NCBI GenBank assembly: GCA_028283745.1
Contig: JAPWJZ010000004.1
Coordinates: 434,001 to 498,000 of the forward strand
DNA from: Micavibrio sp.
GTDB lineage: Bacteria > Pseudomonadota > Alphaproteobacteria > Micavibrionales > UBA2020
Direction of reading: 5' to 3'
Length of the DNA stretch: 64,000 nucleotides
Shown here: in pieces, positions 15,893-24,697 of the stretch
Layout: each line of letters starts with the position of its first letter
Numbering within the stretch: the stretch's first letter is position 1
Program-made: the position numbers and the translations under genes
The notes under the pieces: model-generated
Databases searched by the model: none
Told to the model about the DNA's origin: nothing
What the model saw: the letters and a program-made list of their open reading frames with translations, nothing else

Positions 15893-17029
15893 TTACATGC
15901 GGCGCTGTTGCTGCTGTTGTTGCTGCGCGGCTTTCAATGCCTGCGTAATCGGGCTTTCCAGCGTGACATCGGTAAGGCCATAGGCTTCCGCATTGCGGGG
16001 GCCGGTGGCGGAGAAGATGCGGGAACCTTCAAGACCCTGCAACGGCTTGGCCGCGCTTTGCTTGAACTGTTCGCGCAGTACTTGTTCCTGCGGTTGTTGC
16101 AGCTGGGTGGGCGAAGCACCGGTTTTGTCGTTTGCCGGCGCGGGTTGCGGCTGCTGGCCTGGTTGCGGGCGGGCGCCGGCCATTTTCTTGGCCAGTTCGT
16201 CCATGCGCGCGCCGGTGGCATCATCGCCGGGGCGGGCGCGGTTCAGGTGTGCATCAAGCGCATGTGCAGCGCCGCCGATGAATTTACCGCCCTGCATGGC
16301 AACAAGACCTGCCGTCACGCCGACCATTTTGCAGCCAGCCAGCATCACGACGAAGCCGATATTGACCGGTGGGCCGCCGATAATCAGCAGTGCTGCGACG
16401 GCCCCGAGAGTACCGACGCGTTCCGCAAAGCGGCCGACGCGGGTATACAGCAAACCATTACCCGAAGGGCCGAGGCCGACAAGACGGCGCGAAATATCGC
16501 CGATGGTATATTTATTGCCGGTGAAGTCATTCAACCAGTCCATGCCCTTGGCGAACTTGTGCAGCATGCGCTGGTCGCGCGGTTTGCGGACCCTGCCAGG
16601 TTTTTGCGGCTTGGGCGCTTTCGCGGCTTTTTGCGGTTTCGCCGGTTTGGGCTCAGCAGGTTTTTGCTTGATGCCCATTTTGAAGGCGGTCCGCGACACC
16701 ATGCGCTCGAACGAGTGCGTAATGTTGGCCATTTTTTCAGCCCCAAGGTGGCCGATGCCACCTGCGGTCACACCAATCAGCTTGGTGATCGGCAGTACAA
16801 GCATTGCGGGGAAGACGGAAGTTTCGGCAATGCAGCCCGCAACGGCAATCACAACGCCTGCGGCAAAAATCGTGCGCTCCAGAATGCGGCCGGTGCGGTT
16901 CATGGGAATAATGTGCGGGCGGAATTCACCATTGGTGATGGCAGGCATGATGCCGCCAAGAGTCCAGCTGTTCTTCGGCACTTCCGCCATAAACTGAGCG
17001 GCGTCGGCGATTTTACGCGCAATACCCAT
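15893..17029 (-). CDS. Hypothetical membrane protein with internally duplicated hydrophobic domain
   Basis: A 378-residue protein I do not recognise. Two hydrophobic blocks (about residues 50-95 and 205-250) look like copies: TKLIGVTAGGIGHLGAEKM against CKMVGVTAGLVAMQGGKFI. Between them is a lysine/proline/alanine-rich linker (PAEPKPAKPQKAAKAPKPQK). The C-terminal 100 residues are Gln- and Pro-rich and end in a run of eight glutamines then RRM. The design suggests a small membrane anchor with long disordered cytoplasmic tails. It is monocistronic, with a long AT-rich 5' region shared with radA. Confidence 0.6.
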   Translation of the reverse strand: MGIARKIADAAQFMAEVPKNSWTLGGIMPAITNGEFRPHIIPMNRTGRILERTIFAAGVVIAVAGCIAETSVFPAMLVLPITKLIGVTAGGIGHLGAEKMANITHSFERMVSRTAFKMGIKQKPAEPKPAKPQKAAKAPKPQKPGRVRKPRDQRMLHKFAKGMDWLNDFTGNKYTIGDISRRLVGLGPSGNGLLYTRVGRFAERVGTLGAVAALLIIGGPPVNIGFVVMLAGCKMVGVTAGLVAMQGGKFIGGAAHALDAHLNRARPGDDATGARMDELAKKMAGARPQPGQQPQPAPANDKTGASPTQLQQPQEQVLREQFKQSAAKPLQGLEGSRIFSATGPRNAEAYGLTDVTLESPITQALKAAQQQQQQQRRM

Positions 17030-17220
17030 AACGACCCTTTGTTACCAACCTACTATAATTTAACCGTTTTTTAACATTATGTCAAACTTAGGCCGGGGCC
17101 AAAACGATAAGCTGCTGATATAGATGTATAATATACATAAATTACCCAGCCTGTCGACCGCAATATTTCAGAATCACGTAATGTTTGCAAGTACATGGTC
17201 TATCTGGTTAATTAGGCGGT

Positions 17221-18585
17221 ATGGCACGCCCCGCAACACTATATATCTGTCAGTCCTGCGGCTCTTCCCACAACCGGTGGGCGGGGAAGTGCGAATCCTG
17301 CGGCGAGTGGAACACCATTGTCGAGGAAGCGCAAAAAGAACGCCCGCCTGCAGGCCTTGATGGCCGCCGCGGCAAAGTGATTGAGCTGCATGCCCTGTCG
17401 GGCGCGGCTGAAATTCAGGCACGCCGTAAAACCGGCATCGAGGAATTTGACCGCGTCGCGGGCGGCGGGCTTGTTGCGGGCTCCGCCCTTCTCATCGGCG
17501 GCGACCCCGGCATCGGCAAATCTACGCTGCTGCTGCAGGTGATGGCGCTGCTGTCAAAAAGCGCACGCTGCGCCTATATCTCGGGCGAGGAATCTCTCGA
17601 CCAGGTGCGCATGCGCGCCGACCGCCTTGGCCTGAAGCAGGCAGCCCTTGACCTTGCCGCCGCGACCAACGTGCGCGACATCATCGAAACCATCGACAAG
17701 AAAAATTTCGACGCCGTCGTCATCGACTCCATTCAAACCATGTACCTCGACACGCTGGATTCCGCGCCCGGCACGGTGGCGCAGGTACGCGCAAGCGCGC
17801 AGGAACTTATCCGCGCCGCAAAACGCCGCGGCACCTGCCTGCTCATCGTCGGGCACGTGACAAAGGAAGGGCAGATTGCCGGCCCCCGCGTGCTGGAACA
17901 TATGGTCGATACCGTTTTGTATTTTGAAGGCGACCGCGGCCACAGCTTCCGCATTCTGCGCGCCGTGAAAAACCGCTACGGCCCGACTGATGAAATCGGC
18001 GTGTTCGAAATGGCGGAACAGGGCTTGATGGAAGTCAAAAACCCGTCCGAACTTTTCCTGTCGCAGCGACAGGAACAAATTTCCGGCAGCGCGGTCTTTG
18101 CCGGCATGGAAGGCACGCGCCCCGTGCTGGTGGAAGTGCAGGCGCTGGTCGCCCCCTCCCCCCTCGGCACGCCGCGCCGCGCCGTGATTGGCTGGGACCA
18201 AAGCCGCCTTTCCATGGTGCTGGCGGTGCTGGAAGCACGCTGCGGCGTCGTCATTGGCCCGAACGATGTGTATTTAAACGTCGCGGGCGGCCTTAAAATT
18301 TCCGAACCGGCGGCAGACCTTGCCGTTGCGGCGGCGCTGGTCAGCTCCCTTTCCGGCGTGCCGGTGCCGCATGACATGGTGATTTTTGGCGAGATTGGCC
18401 TGTCGGGCGAAGTGCGCCACGTCGGCCAGGCGGAGCAGCGTTTGAAAGAAGCCTCGAAGCTTGGTTTTAAAAACGCCATGATCCCCAGCCCCACCGGCAA
18501 GAAAGCCCTTTCCACAGGCACCCTGAAGCTGACTGAAATGAAGCAGCTGAAAGACATCCTGCCCCTGTTTTCCGAGGAGACTTAA
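17221..18585 (+). CDS. radA: DNA repair protein RadA
   Basis: A 454-residue protein with all RadA features: an N-terminal four-cysteine zinc finger (CQSC at 10-13, CESC at 24-27), Walker A GGDPGIGKST near residue 93, the RadA signature KNRYGPTDEIGVFEM, and a Lon-protease-like C-terminal domain (VYLNVAGGLKISEPAADLA, FGEIGLSGEVRHV). RadA is a RecA-like branch-migration ATPase/helicase in recombination. A possible promoter, TTGCAA and TTAATT with 17 bases between, ends right before the ATG, so the leader would be very short. cvpA follows after six bases, which suggests an operon. Confidence 0.95.
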   Translation: MARPATLYICQSCGSSHNRWAGKCESCGEWNTIVEEAQKERPPAGLDGRRGKVIELHALSGAAEIQARRKTGIEEFDRVAGGGLVAGSALLIGGDPGIGKSTLLLQVMALLSKSARCAYISGEESLDQVRMRADRLGLKQAALDLAAATNVRDIIETIDKKNFDAVVIDSIQTMYLDTLDSAPGTVAQVRASAQELIRAAKRRGTCLLIVGHVTKEGQIAGPRVLEHMVDTVLYFEGDRGHSFRILRAVKNRYGPTDEIGVFEMAEQGLMEVKNPSELFLSQRQEQISGSAVFAGMEGTRPVLVEVQALVAPSPLGTPRRAVIGWDQSRLSMVLAVLEARCGVVIGPNDVYLNVAGGLKISEPAADLAVAAALVSSLSGVPVPHDMVIFGEIGLSGEVRHVGQAEQRLKEASKLGFKNAMIPSPTGKKALSTGTLKLTEMKQLKDILPLFSEET

Positions 18586-18591
18586 GACACA

Positions 18592-19380
18592 ATGACACCC
18601 GCAGCACTCGACATTATCATCGCCTGCATTCTTGCCCTGTCTGCGCTGGTTGCGTATTTCCGCGGCCTTATCCGCGAAATTTTCACCATCATCGCGCTTA
18701 TCGTTGCATCCGGCGCGGCATATCTTGGCGGCGACATGATGATCCCGTCGTTCGACAAATGGCTGCACGTGGATAAAAAAGTCGGCGCGGAAGCCGCCAA
18801 TGCCGTCAGCAAGGCCGCCGCCAGCGGCACGGACGCAAGCCTTATTGCACACAAAAACCTTATCTTCGGCATCGTTGACCCGTCTCTTGCCTCCGTCGTT
18901 TGTGCTTATGCGTCAGTCTTTGTTTTCTTCTGGCTGGTGATGTCGCTGGTGGGCTACTTCATTTCGCGCACGGTTGCGGAATCAGGCATGGGCATCCTGG
19001 ATAAAATTCTGGGCGCGGCCTTTGGCCTTGCGCGCGGCTTTCTAGTCGTCTTTTTGTTTTTCCTGCCCATCTCGTTCCTGATAGACCAGGAAAAATTCCC
19101 CGACTGGGCAAAAAACTCCATCAGCGTGCCGATCCTCGAGCAGGCGGTTGTTATCGTCAACGACCATGTGGACTTGAAAAAATTTGTCGCTGAAAACGGC
19201 AGCAGCTTCATCAGCAAGGTCAATAAAATCGAGCTGAAGCACGGCATCAAGCCGAAGGCCGAAGCCAAGGAAGACGACACCGAAACGCGCCCTGACAATA
19301 GCGACACCAAAGACGCGCCAAACGATACCCAGCTGCAGCAGGAACTGATGCAGGACGAACGCGACACGAGGCTGCCGTAA
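18592..19380 (+). CDS. CvpA family membrane protein
   Basis: A 262-residue inner-membrane protein with four membrane segments in the first 165 residues. ALDIIIACILALSALVAYFRG and IREIFTIIALIVASGAA are the conserved CvpA opening; GILDKILGAAFGLARGFLVV is the second half signature. CvpA is linked to colicin V production and envelope homeostasis in E. coli. The C-terminal 80 residues are cytosolic and highly charged. It overlaps nothing but sits six bases after radA and one base before the next gene, so it is a middle gene of the radA run. Confidence 0.85.
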   Translation: MTPAALDIIIACILALSALVAYFRGLIREIFTIIALIVASGAAYLGGDMMIPSFDKWLHVDKKVGAEAANAVSKAAASGTDASLIAHKNLIFGIVDPSLASVVCAYASVFVFFWLVMSLVGYFISRTVAESGMGILDKILGAAFGLARGFLVVFLFFLPISFLIDQEKFPDWAKNSISVPILEQAVVIVNDHVDLKKFVAENGSSFISKVNKIELKHGIKPKAEAKEDDTETRPDNSDTKDAPNDTQLQQELMQDERDTRLP

Positions 19381-19381
19381 T

Positions 19382-19696
19382 ATGGCCGCCCGTAAAAAAT
19401 CCGCAAACGCCGAAACCGGCGGTTCAAAAAAACGCACCGTGCTGCTGGCATTGGCCGTCATGGCGCTCGCCGCAGGATTTGTTGCAGCCGTGGACAAAGA
19501 CCGCCTGCCATCAGGCCTGCGCGACAATGCCGTGACCGCGCGCGTTTACCACCTGCGCGACCGCGTAGCCAGCCACTTCGGCGGCGAAGCTGCCGCCGCG
19601 CCCGAAAGCCCCGACGCCAACCAGCAGGGCTACGAAAAAACCGACCGTAAAAAGCTTGATGCCCTGATCGGCAATGAAGCGGGAGAGACAAAATGA
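19382..19696 (+). CDS. Small single-pass membrane protein of unknown function
   Basis: A 104-residue protein with one hydrophobic segment (VLLALAVMALAAGFVAAV, about residues 20-37) after a basic N-terminus, giving an N-in, C-out topology, and a hydrophilic alanine/glutamate-rich periplasmic part. Its stop overlaps the start of the SDR gene (ATGA), which points to translational coupling. No family recognised. Confidence 0.55.
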   Translation: MAARKKSANAETGGSKKRTVLLALAVMALAAGFVAAVDKDRLPSGLRDNAVTARVYHLRDRVASHFGGEAAAAPESPDANQQGYEKTDRKKLDALIGNEAGETK

Positions 19697-20415
19697 ACCT
19701 TTCAAAAAACACCCGCCGCCTTGATGGCCGCGTTGCATTAGTCACCGGTGCATCGCGCGGCATTGGCGCCGCCGTTGCCGAAGCTTTCGCCCGCGAAGGC
19801 GCGCACGTTATTTTGCTGGCCCGCACGCAAGGCGCGCTTGAGGAGGTCGATGATAAAATTCGCGCGGCGGGCGGCAGCGCCACGCTGCTGCCGTTTGACC
19901 TGGCCGAGAACAAAAAAATTTCCGGCATCGGCCCCGTCATTGCGGAGCGTTTCCGCCGCCTTGATATCCTCGTCGGCAATGCGGGCATTCTGGGGGATCT
20001 CAGCCCGGTTGCCATGTCGGATCCGAAAGTTTTCGACAATACGTTTAAAGTGAATTTTTTCGCCAACTATCACCTGATCCGCGCGCTTGACCCGCTGCTG
20101 CGCGGCAGCGATGCGGGCCGCGCCATTTTCGTGACTTCTGCGGCGGCGCACCAGCACGCGCCGTTCTGGGGCGCGCATGCCGCAGCCAAGGCCGCACTTG
20201 AGCGCATGGTGGAAACCTATGCCGCTGAAACAGCCTTCAGCCCCCTGAAGGTCAATATCATCGACCCCGGCGCGGTGCGCACGCAGCTGCGCGCCGAAGC
20301 CTTCCCCGCCGAGAATGCGGAAGCGCTGCCCGCGCCGGAAACGCTGGTGGAACGGTTTATTGAACTTGCCAGCCCCGGCCATACCGACACCGGCAGGATT
20401 ATTGCCGCCGCCTAA
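19693..20415 (+). CDS. Short-chain dehydrogenase/reductase with His in place of catalytic Tyr
   Basis: A 240-residue SDR-fold protein. The cofactor motif TGASRGIG is at about residues 18-25, NAGIL follows at about residue 97, and the serine motif is FVTSAAAHQHAP. The usual YxxxK reads HAAAK (WGAHAAAKAALE), so the catalytic tyrosine is a histidine while lysine is kept. The order of motifs and the WGA.AA.K wording resemble the YciK subgroup, in which the Tyr is normally present. The codon at that place is CAT, one base from TAT. The protein may be a non-catalytic or altered SDR. It is coupled to the upstream small gene and followed by the transporter gene after 35 bases. Confidence 0.8.
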   Translation: MNLSKNTRRLDGRVALVTGASRGIGAAVAEAFAREGAHVILLARTQGALEEVDDKIRAAGGSATLLPFDLAENKKISGIGPVIAERFRRLDILVGNAGILGDLSPVAMSDPKVFDNTFKVNFFANYHLIRALDPLLRGSDAGRAIFVTSAAAHQHAPFWGAHAAAKAALERMVETYAAETAFSPLKVNIIDPGAVRTQLRAEAFPAENAEALPAPETLVERFIELASPGHTDTGRIIAAA

Positions 20416-20450
20416 AAAAGCGCCACTGACAGATACAAGGAGTTTTTGCC

Positions 20451-21398
20451 ATGAGCATTGCCAACCCCTACCTGCACGGCGAAAACGACCTTAAAAACAC
20501 CAACCTGAAAAAATGGGCATCGGTCGGCAGCATGTCTGTCGCCGGCATCCTGATCGTCGTGAAAATGACGGCATTTTTCGTGACGGATTCCGTAAGCCTG
20601 CTGTCATCGCTCATGGATTCCTGCTTCGATGCCTTTGCATCGCTCATGACCATGTTGTCCATCATGCACGCGGCAACCCCTGCAGATGAAGAACACCGCT
20701 TCGGCCACGGCAAGCTGGAAGCATTGTCGGCGCTGGCGCAGGCGGTATTCGTGTTTGGTTCCGGCGCGTTCCTTATTTTTGAATCCGTCCACCGCTTCAT
20801 TGAACCGCAGCGCATCAAGGACCCGACCATCGGCATCAGCGTCATGGTGATGTCGATTGTTTTGACGTTCTTCCTGATCCTGTTTCAAATGTACGTCATT
20901 CGCCGTACAAAATCGGTCGCCATTTCGGCCGACCATATGCACTATAAGGGCGACCTGCTGATGAGCCTTGGCGTTTTTGCCGCCATGGCGCTGAGCTACT
21001 ACAGCAAATGGCCGTACTTTGACCCCATCTTTGCCAGCATCATTGCGCTGTCGCTGCTATATAGCGCGTGGTCGATTACGCGCGAGTCCGTCGACATCCT
21101 CATGGACAAGGAAATTCCCACCGCAGACCGCGAAAAGATTTTGCAGCTGGTCACCGCGCACCCCGGGGTGCAGGCGGTGCATGACCTGCGCACCCGTTCA
21201 ACCGGCGACCGCATCTTCATTGAATTCCACCTCGAGATTGACGGAAATTTGACCTTGAAGCGCGCGCATGACATTACCGAGCAGGTAGAAAAAATCATCT
21301 TCGATGCTTTCCCGAAATCGGAAGTCATTATCCACCAGGAGCCGGCGGGGATTGACGACCACCGTATCGACAACATCATCCCCATCAAGGGGTCGTAA
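20451..21398 (+). CDS. Cation diffusion facilitator family transporter (FieF-like)
   Basis: A 315-residue transporter with about six membrane segments in residues 25-215 and a cytosolic C-terminal domain. The metal-site motifs of the FieF/YiiP group are visible: DSCFD in the second segment and HYKGD in the fifth (after SADHM). The HRFGHGKLEALSAL loop is also characteristic. These proteins export divalent metals such as Zn, Fe or Cd by proton antiport. The metal specificity cannot be read with certainty. AAGGAG precedes the ATG. It is between the SDR gene and a Nudix gene in the radA run. Confidence 0.88.
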   Translation: MSIANPYLHGENDLKNTNLKKWASVGSMSVAGILIVVKMTAFFVTDSVSLLSSLMDSCFDAFASLMTMLSIMHAATPADEEHRFGHGKLEALSALAQAVFVFGSGAFLIFESVHRFIEPQRIKDPTIGISVMVMSIVLTFFLILFQMYVIRRTKSVAISADHMHYKGDLLMSLGVFAAMALSYYSKWPYFDPIFASIIALSLLYSAWSITRESVDILMDKEIPTADREKILQLVTAHPGVQAVHDLRTRSTGDRIFIEFHLEIDGNLTLKRAHDITEQVEKIIFDAFPKSEVIIHQEPAGIDDHRIDNIIPIKGS

Positions 21399-21403
21399 GC
21401 GGC

Positions 21404-21949
21404 ATGAATGTTTTATCGCGCACCGAAAACATTCACTGGCTGCCAAAGCCCAATACGGCTGAAATTCTGCTGACGGATGAATTGCCGCCGCCGGAGCTTT
21501 GCACCGCTGCCTATGTTTTTGCGTTTGACGGCGATCGTTTGCTGATGGCAGACCTTGACCGCGGCGTGGATATTCCCGGCGGGCACATCGACCCCGGTGA
21601 AACGGGCGACGCCGCCATGCGGCGCGAGGTGCTGGAAGAAACGGGTGCAACCGTTGGCCCCGCCCGCCTGTTCGCGGTGCAAAAACTGGTCTGCACGGGC
21701 GACAAGCCGGCAGGGTACAAATACCCGTTCCCCGTCAGCTATCAATTAATGTATGTCGCCAGCGGCGTGACACCCGGCGTTTTTACGCAGGACGAAGATT
21801 CCAAAGGCGCGGTCATGATTGCACGGGCGGATGCGGAAAACGTGCCGTGGATTGCCAATAACCGCGCGCTGTACGACCACGCGCTAACACTGGCAACGGC
21901 AGCTTCAGCCGTTAATCCACATAAGGGTTTTTCGCAGCCTTCACGATAA
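21404..21949 (+). CDS. Nudix hydrolase
   Basis: A 181-residue protein with a Nudix box GGHIDPGETGDAAMRREVLEE followed by TGATV, at about residues 58-80, consistent with GX5EX7REUXEEXGU. It starts five bases after the transporter stop, the last gene of this rightward run. Its final 12 codons overlap by 38 bases the 3' end of der on the other strand, so the two transcripts converge and overlap. The substrate is unknown. A pyrophosphatase domain with GDIPGG-like strand (VDIPGGHID) suggests a typical nucleotide-sugar or NDP-X substrate, but this is only a guess. Confidence 0.82.
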   Translation: MNVLSRTENIHWLPKPNTAEILLTDELPPPELCTAAYVFAFDGDRLLMADLDRGVDIPGGHIDPGETGDAAMRREVLEETGATVGPARLFAVQKLVCTGDKPAGYKYPFPVSYQLMYVASGVTPGVFTQDEDSKGAVMIARADAENVPWIANNRALYDHALTLATAASAVNPHKGFSQPSR

Positions 21950-23333
21950 ACCGCACCGGCACCGCCGGCAGGTTGAAGTCGCGGCGCAGGCCGTTCACCA
22001 AATAACGCTCATGCGTATCCGGATATTCGTCGGGACGGGACAGCCACAGCGCGAAAGTTGGCGGACGCGCCTTGATTTGCGTCATGTAGCGCAGGCGGTT
22101 CTGGCGGCCATGCACCAGCGGCGCGGGGTTTTGCGATTCCATCATGCGCAGCCAGCGGTTGAGCTTGCCGGTCGATACACGGGCGTTCCAGAGCGCATAA
22201 ACATCCAGCACCGACTGCAGCACGGAATCAAGGCGGCTTTTGTTGCGCGCGGAAATGGTGACGATGGGCACATCGCGCACCTGCGGCAGCGACACGGAAA
22301 GCTGGTGCTTCAGTTCATCCAGCTTTTCCTGCCGGTCTTCCACGGCATCCCATTTGTTGACGGCGATGACCAGCGCGCGGCCCTCGCGGATGACGAGGTC
22401 GCCGATGTTCAGGTCCTGCTTTTCAAATTCCGTTTCGGCATCGATCATCAGAATGACGACCTGCGCCAGACGAATGGCGCGCAAGGTATCATCCACCGCC
22501 ATGCGTTCGATATGGTCGGTGACGCGGGCTTTACGGCGCAGGCCGGCTGTATCAACAAGGCGCATTTTGCGGCCGGCAAATTCCCAGTCCACATGCACCG
22601 CGTCGCGGGTAATGCCGGCTTCAGGGCCGGTCATGGAGCGTTCTTCGCCGACAATCGCGTTCAGGAAGGTTGATTTGCCGACGTTGGGCCGGCCGACGAT
22701 GGCGATTTTAATGGGGTTCTCAAGGTCTTCTTCCGGCGCTTCTTCATCGCCGAAGCCTTTTTCATCGCCTTCCTTGTATTTCTGGAAGTAGACTTCAATT
22801 TCCTCCGCTTCCGTCATTTCGGGCACGGGCGGGGTCATGGCGTCAATCAGGGGGCGGATAAGGTCGTAAATTTCCTCCATGCCCTGGCCATGTTCCGCGG
22901 AAATGGCGATCGGCGCGCCAAGGCCCAGTTCATGCGCTTCGTACAAGCCTTCCAGCGCGCGGTGGCTTTCGCACTTGTTGGCGACTAGCGCGCATTTAAT
23001 TTTCTGGCGGCGCAGCCACATGGCAAAGTGCTTATCCATGGGGGTAATGCCGGTGCGGGCATCAACCACCAGAATGGCCATGTCGGCTTTTTCAAGCGCG
23101 CGTTCCGTTTGCTGGCGCATGCGGCCTTCAATCGAGCTGTCAAACGTTTCTTCAAGGCCTGCCGTGTCGATGACGTTGAAGGTGAGGTCGCGGAAGTTTG
23201 CTTCCGCCATGCGCCAGTCGCGGGTCAGGCCCGGCGTGTCATGCACCAGCGCCAGCTTTTTGCCGACAAGACGGTTGAAAAAAGTCGATTTGCCGACGTT
23301 GGGCCGGCCGACGATAGCGAGCGTGAAGGTCAT
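21912..23333 (-). CDS. der: Ribosome assembly GTPase Der (EngA)
   Basis: A 473-residue protein with two GTPase domains in tandem: GRPNVGKSTFFN near residue 8 and GRPNVGKSTFLN near residue 215, each with its own DTAG (VIDTAGLEE, LVDTAGLRRK) and NKxD-type motif (VANKCES; AVNKWDAVED). A KH-like domain closes the protein. Der is essential for large-subunit assembly. The acidic linker between the G domains is long (EAEEIEVYFQKYKEGDEKGFG). bamB starts three bases after the stop, the conserved bamB-der order. Confidence 0.96.
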   Translation of the reverse strand: MTFTLAIVGRPNVGKSTFFNRLVGKKLALVHDTPGLTRDWRMAEANFRDLTFNVIDTAGLEETFDSSIEGRMRQQTERALEKADMAILVVDARTGITPMDKHFAMWLRRQKIKCALVANKCESHRALEGLYEAHELGLGAPIAISAEHGQGMEEIYDLIRPLIDAMTPPVPEMTEAEEIEVYFQKYKEGDEKGFGDEEAPEEDLENPIKIAIVGRPNVGKSTFLNAIVGEERSMTGPEAGITRDAVHVDWEFAGRKMRLVDTAGLRRKARVTDHIERMAVDDTLRAIRLAQVVILMIDAETEFEKQDLNIGDLVIREGRALVIAVNKWDAVEDRQEKLDELKHQLSVSLPQVRDVPIVTISARNKSRLDSVLQSVLDVYALWNARVSTGKLNRWLRMMESQNPAPLVHGRQNRLRYMTQIKARPPTFALWLSRPDEYPDTHERYLVNGLRRDFNLPAVPVRFIVKAAKNPYVD

Positions 23334-23336
23334 GTT

Positions 23337-24695
23337 TTACCGGTAAGCAATAAGCTCGCCGTCCTTTGTAAGGATAAGCAATGTGTTGTCGGCAACGACG
23401 GGGGAAATATCCGTCGGGCGGCCGGTTTTTTCGGTGCGGAAGATGCTGCCGTCCTGCGGGCTGATATCCAGCATCTGCCCGTCGGTGGAAACGACCACGA
23501 GGCGGTCGCCCGCCAGCACGGGGCCGGACCAGACGACGGGGTTTTCGTGCTTTTCTTCCTCATAGCGCGGCAACTGCGTCACCCAGCGGATGTCGCCGCT
23601 GGCGCGGGTCAGCGCAATAAGCTGCTGTTCGGAGGTCAGGACAAACACGGTGTCACCCGCAGCCCATGGCGTTTCGGAACTGCCGATTTCACGCTGCCAG
23701 ATGCGGTTACCCGAAACTTCATCCAGCGCAACCATGCGCCCGGAGAAGGAGACGGCATAAACCACGCCCTGATCGATAACGGGCAGCGCTTTAATGTCGG
23801 ACAATGAATTGAGCGAGCCGGTGCTGCGCACGGCCGACAGGTTATCTTCCCAGGCCATCTGCCCGTTTTCAGGGCGCAGGCCAAAAATTTCACCCGACGA
23901 CATCGGCAGCACGACCAGCGTTGAATCAGCGGCGGGGGACGCGGAGCCGAGCAGGTTGGTGGTTTCGCTGACCCCTGTGTAGTTCCACAGCGGCTTGCCG
24001 TCGTTCGCATTGAAGACGGACAGGCGGTTATCCAGCGTCACCACGTACAGGCGGTCTTCCATGATGGTGGGGGCGGAACGTGCAGGCGCCTGCAACGGCG
24101 CCTTCCAAAGATTTGCGCCGTTGGCGGGGTTGATGGCGACAACGTAACGGTCGCCGTTCACCGCATAAAGGCGGCCGGAGGCGAAGGCGAGCCCTGCGCC
24201 GATGCCGCCCTTGTCGCTTTCGCCCTTCGGCACCATGGAAACCTGCCACTTGCGCTTGCCGTCCTGCAGGTTGAAAGCGGAAACATTGCTTTCGGCATCA
24301 ATCGTGTAGACAACGCCTTCTGCCACGACGGGCGCGGCGGTGAGCGGCGCGCGGCTGTCGCCGCCCTTGCCAATAGACGCGCTCCAGACCTTGTCGGCGC
24401 GTTTCTTCAGGTTCAGGTTGCCCAGCGCGTGGTTGGGGTATCCACCCGACTGCGGCCAGAATTTATTGGTCCAGGAATCCGGCAGGGTGACGGGGTCGCC
24501 CTTCAGCTCGGGGTTTGGCACCAGCTCATGCTGCAATTGCAGCACCGAAATGCGCTCGCCTTTCAGCGGCGGCGTGGTGTCTTCGTCAGTGAACATCTGC
24601 TTGATGGTCGAGCAGCCCGAAAGCAGCGTGCAGGCCATGACGGCAGCAATGCAAAAACCGGCGATACGGCCGGAATGACGGGCGGAACGGCGCAT
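23337..24695 (-). CDS. bamB: Outer membrane assembly lipoprotein BamB
   Basis: A 452-residue PQQ-like beta-propeller lipoprotein. The signal peptide ends in lipobox LLSGC with Cys28 as lipid anchor. Repeats such as ADKVWSASIGKGG, VVYTIDAESNVSAFNLQDGK, LYAVNGDRYVVAINPANGA, DGKPLWNYTGVS and VVYAVSFSGRMVALDEVSG mark the propeller blades. BamB is part of the BAM complex that inserts outer membrane proteins. It is encoded between a TPR membrane protein (YfgM-like) and der, the classical gene order, with three-base gaps on both sides. Confidence 0.93.
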   Translation of the reverse strand: MRRSARHSGRIAGFCIAAVMACTLLSGCSTIKQMFTDEDTTPPLKGERISVLQLQHELVPNPELKGDPVTLPDSWTNKFWPQSGGYPNHALGNLNLKKRADKVWSASIGKGGDSRAPLTAAPVVAEGVVYTIDAESNVSAFNLQDGKRKWQVSMVPKGESDKGGIGAGLAFASGRLYAVNGDRYVVAINPANGANLWKAPLQAPARSAPTIMEDRLYVVTLDNRLSVFNANDGKPLWNYTGVSETTNLLGSASPAADSTLVVLPMSSGEIFGLRPENGQMAWEDNLSAVRSTGSLNSLSDIKALPVIDQGVVYAVSFSGRMVALDEVSGNRIWQREIGSSETPWAAGDTVFVLTSEQQLIALTRASGDIRWVTQLPRYEEEKHENPVVWSGPVLAGDRLVVVSTDGQMLDISPQDGSIFRTEKTGRPTDISPVVADNTLLILTKDGELIAYR

Positions 24696-24697
24696 GG

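Noticed and set aside
15893..15960. A CAG-type microsatellite
   Set aside because: The repeats lie in frame at the end of a coding sequence as a mixed CAA/CAG glutamine run and do not form a uniform simple repeat.
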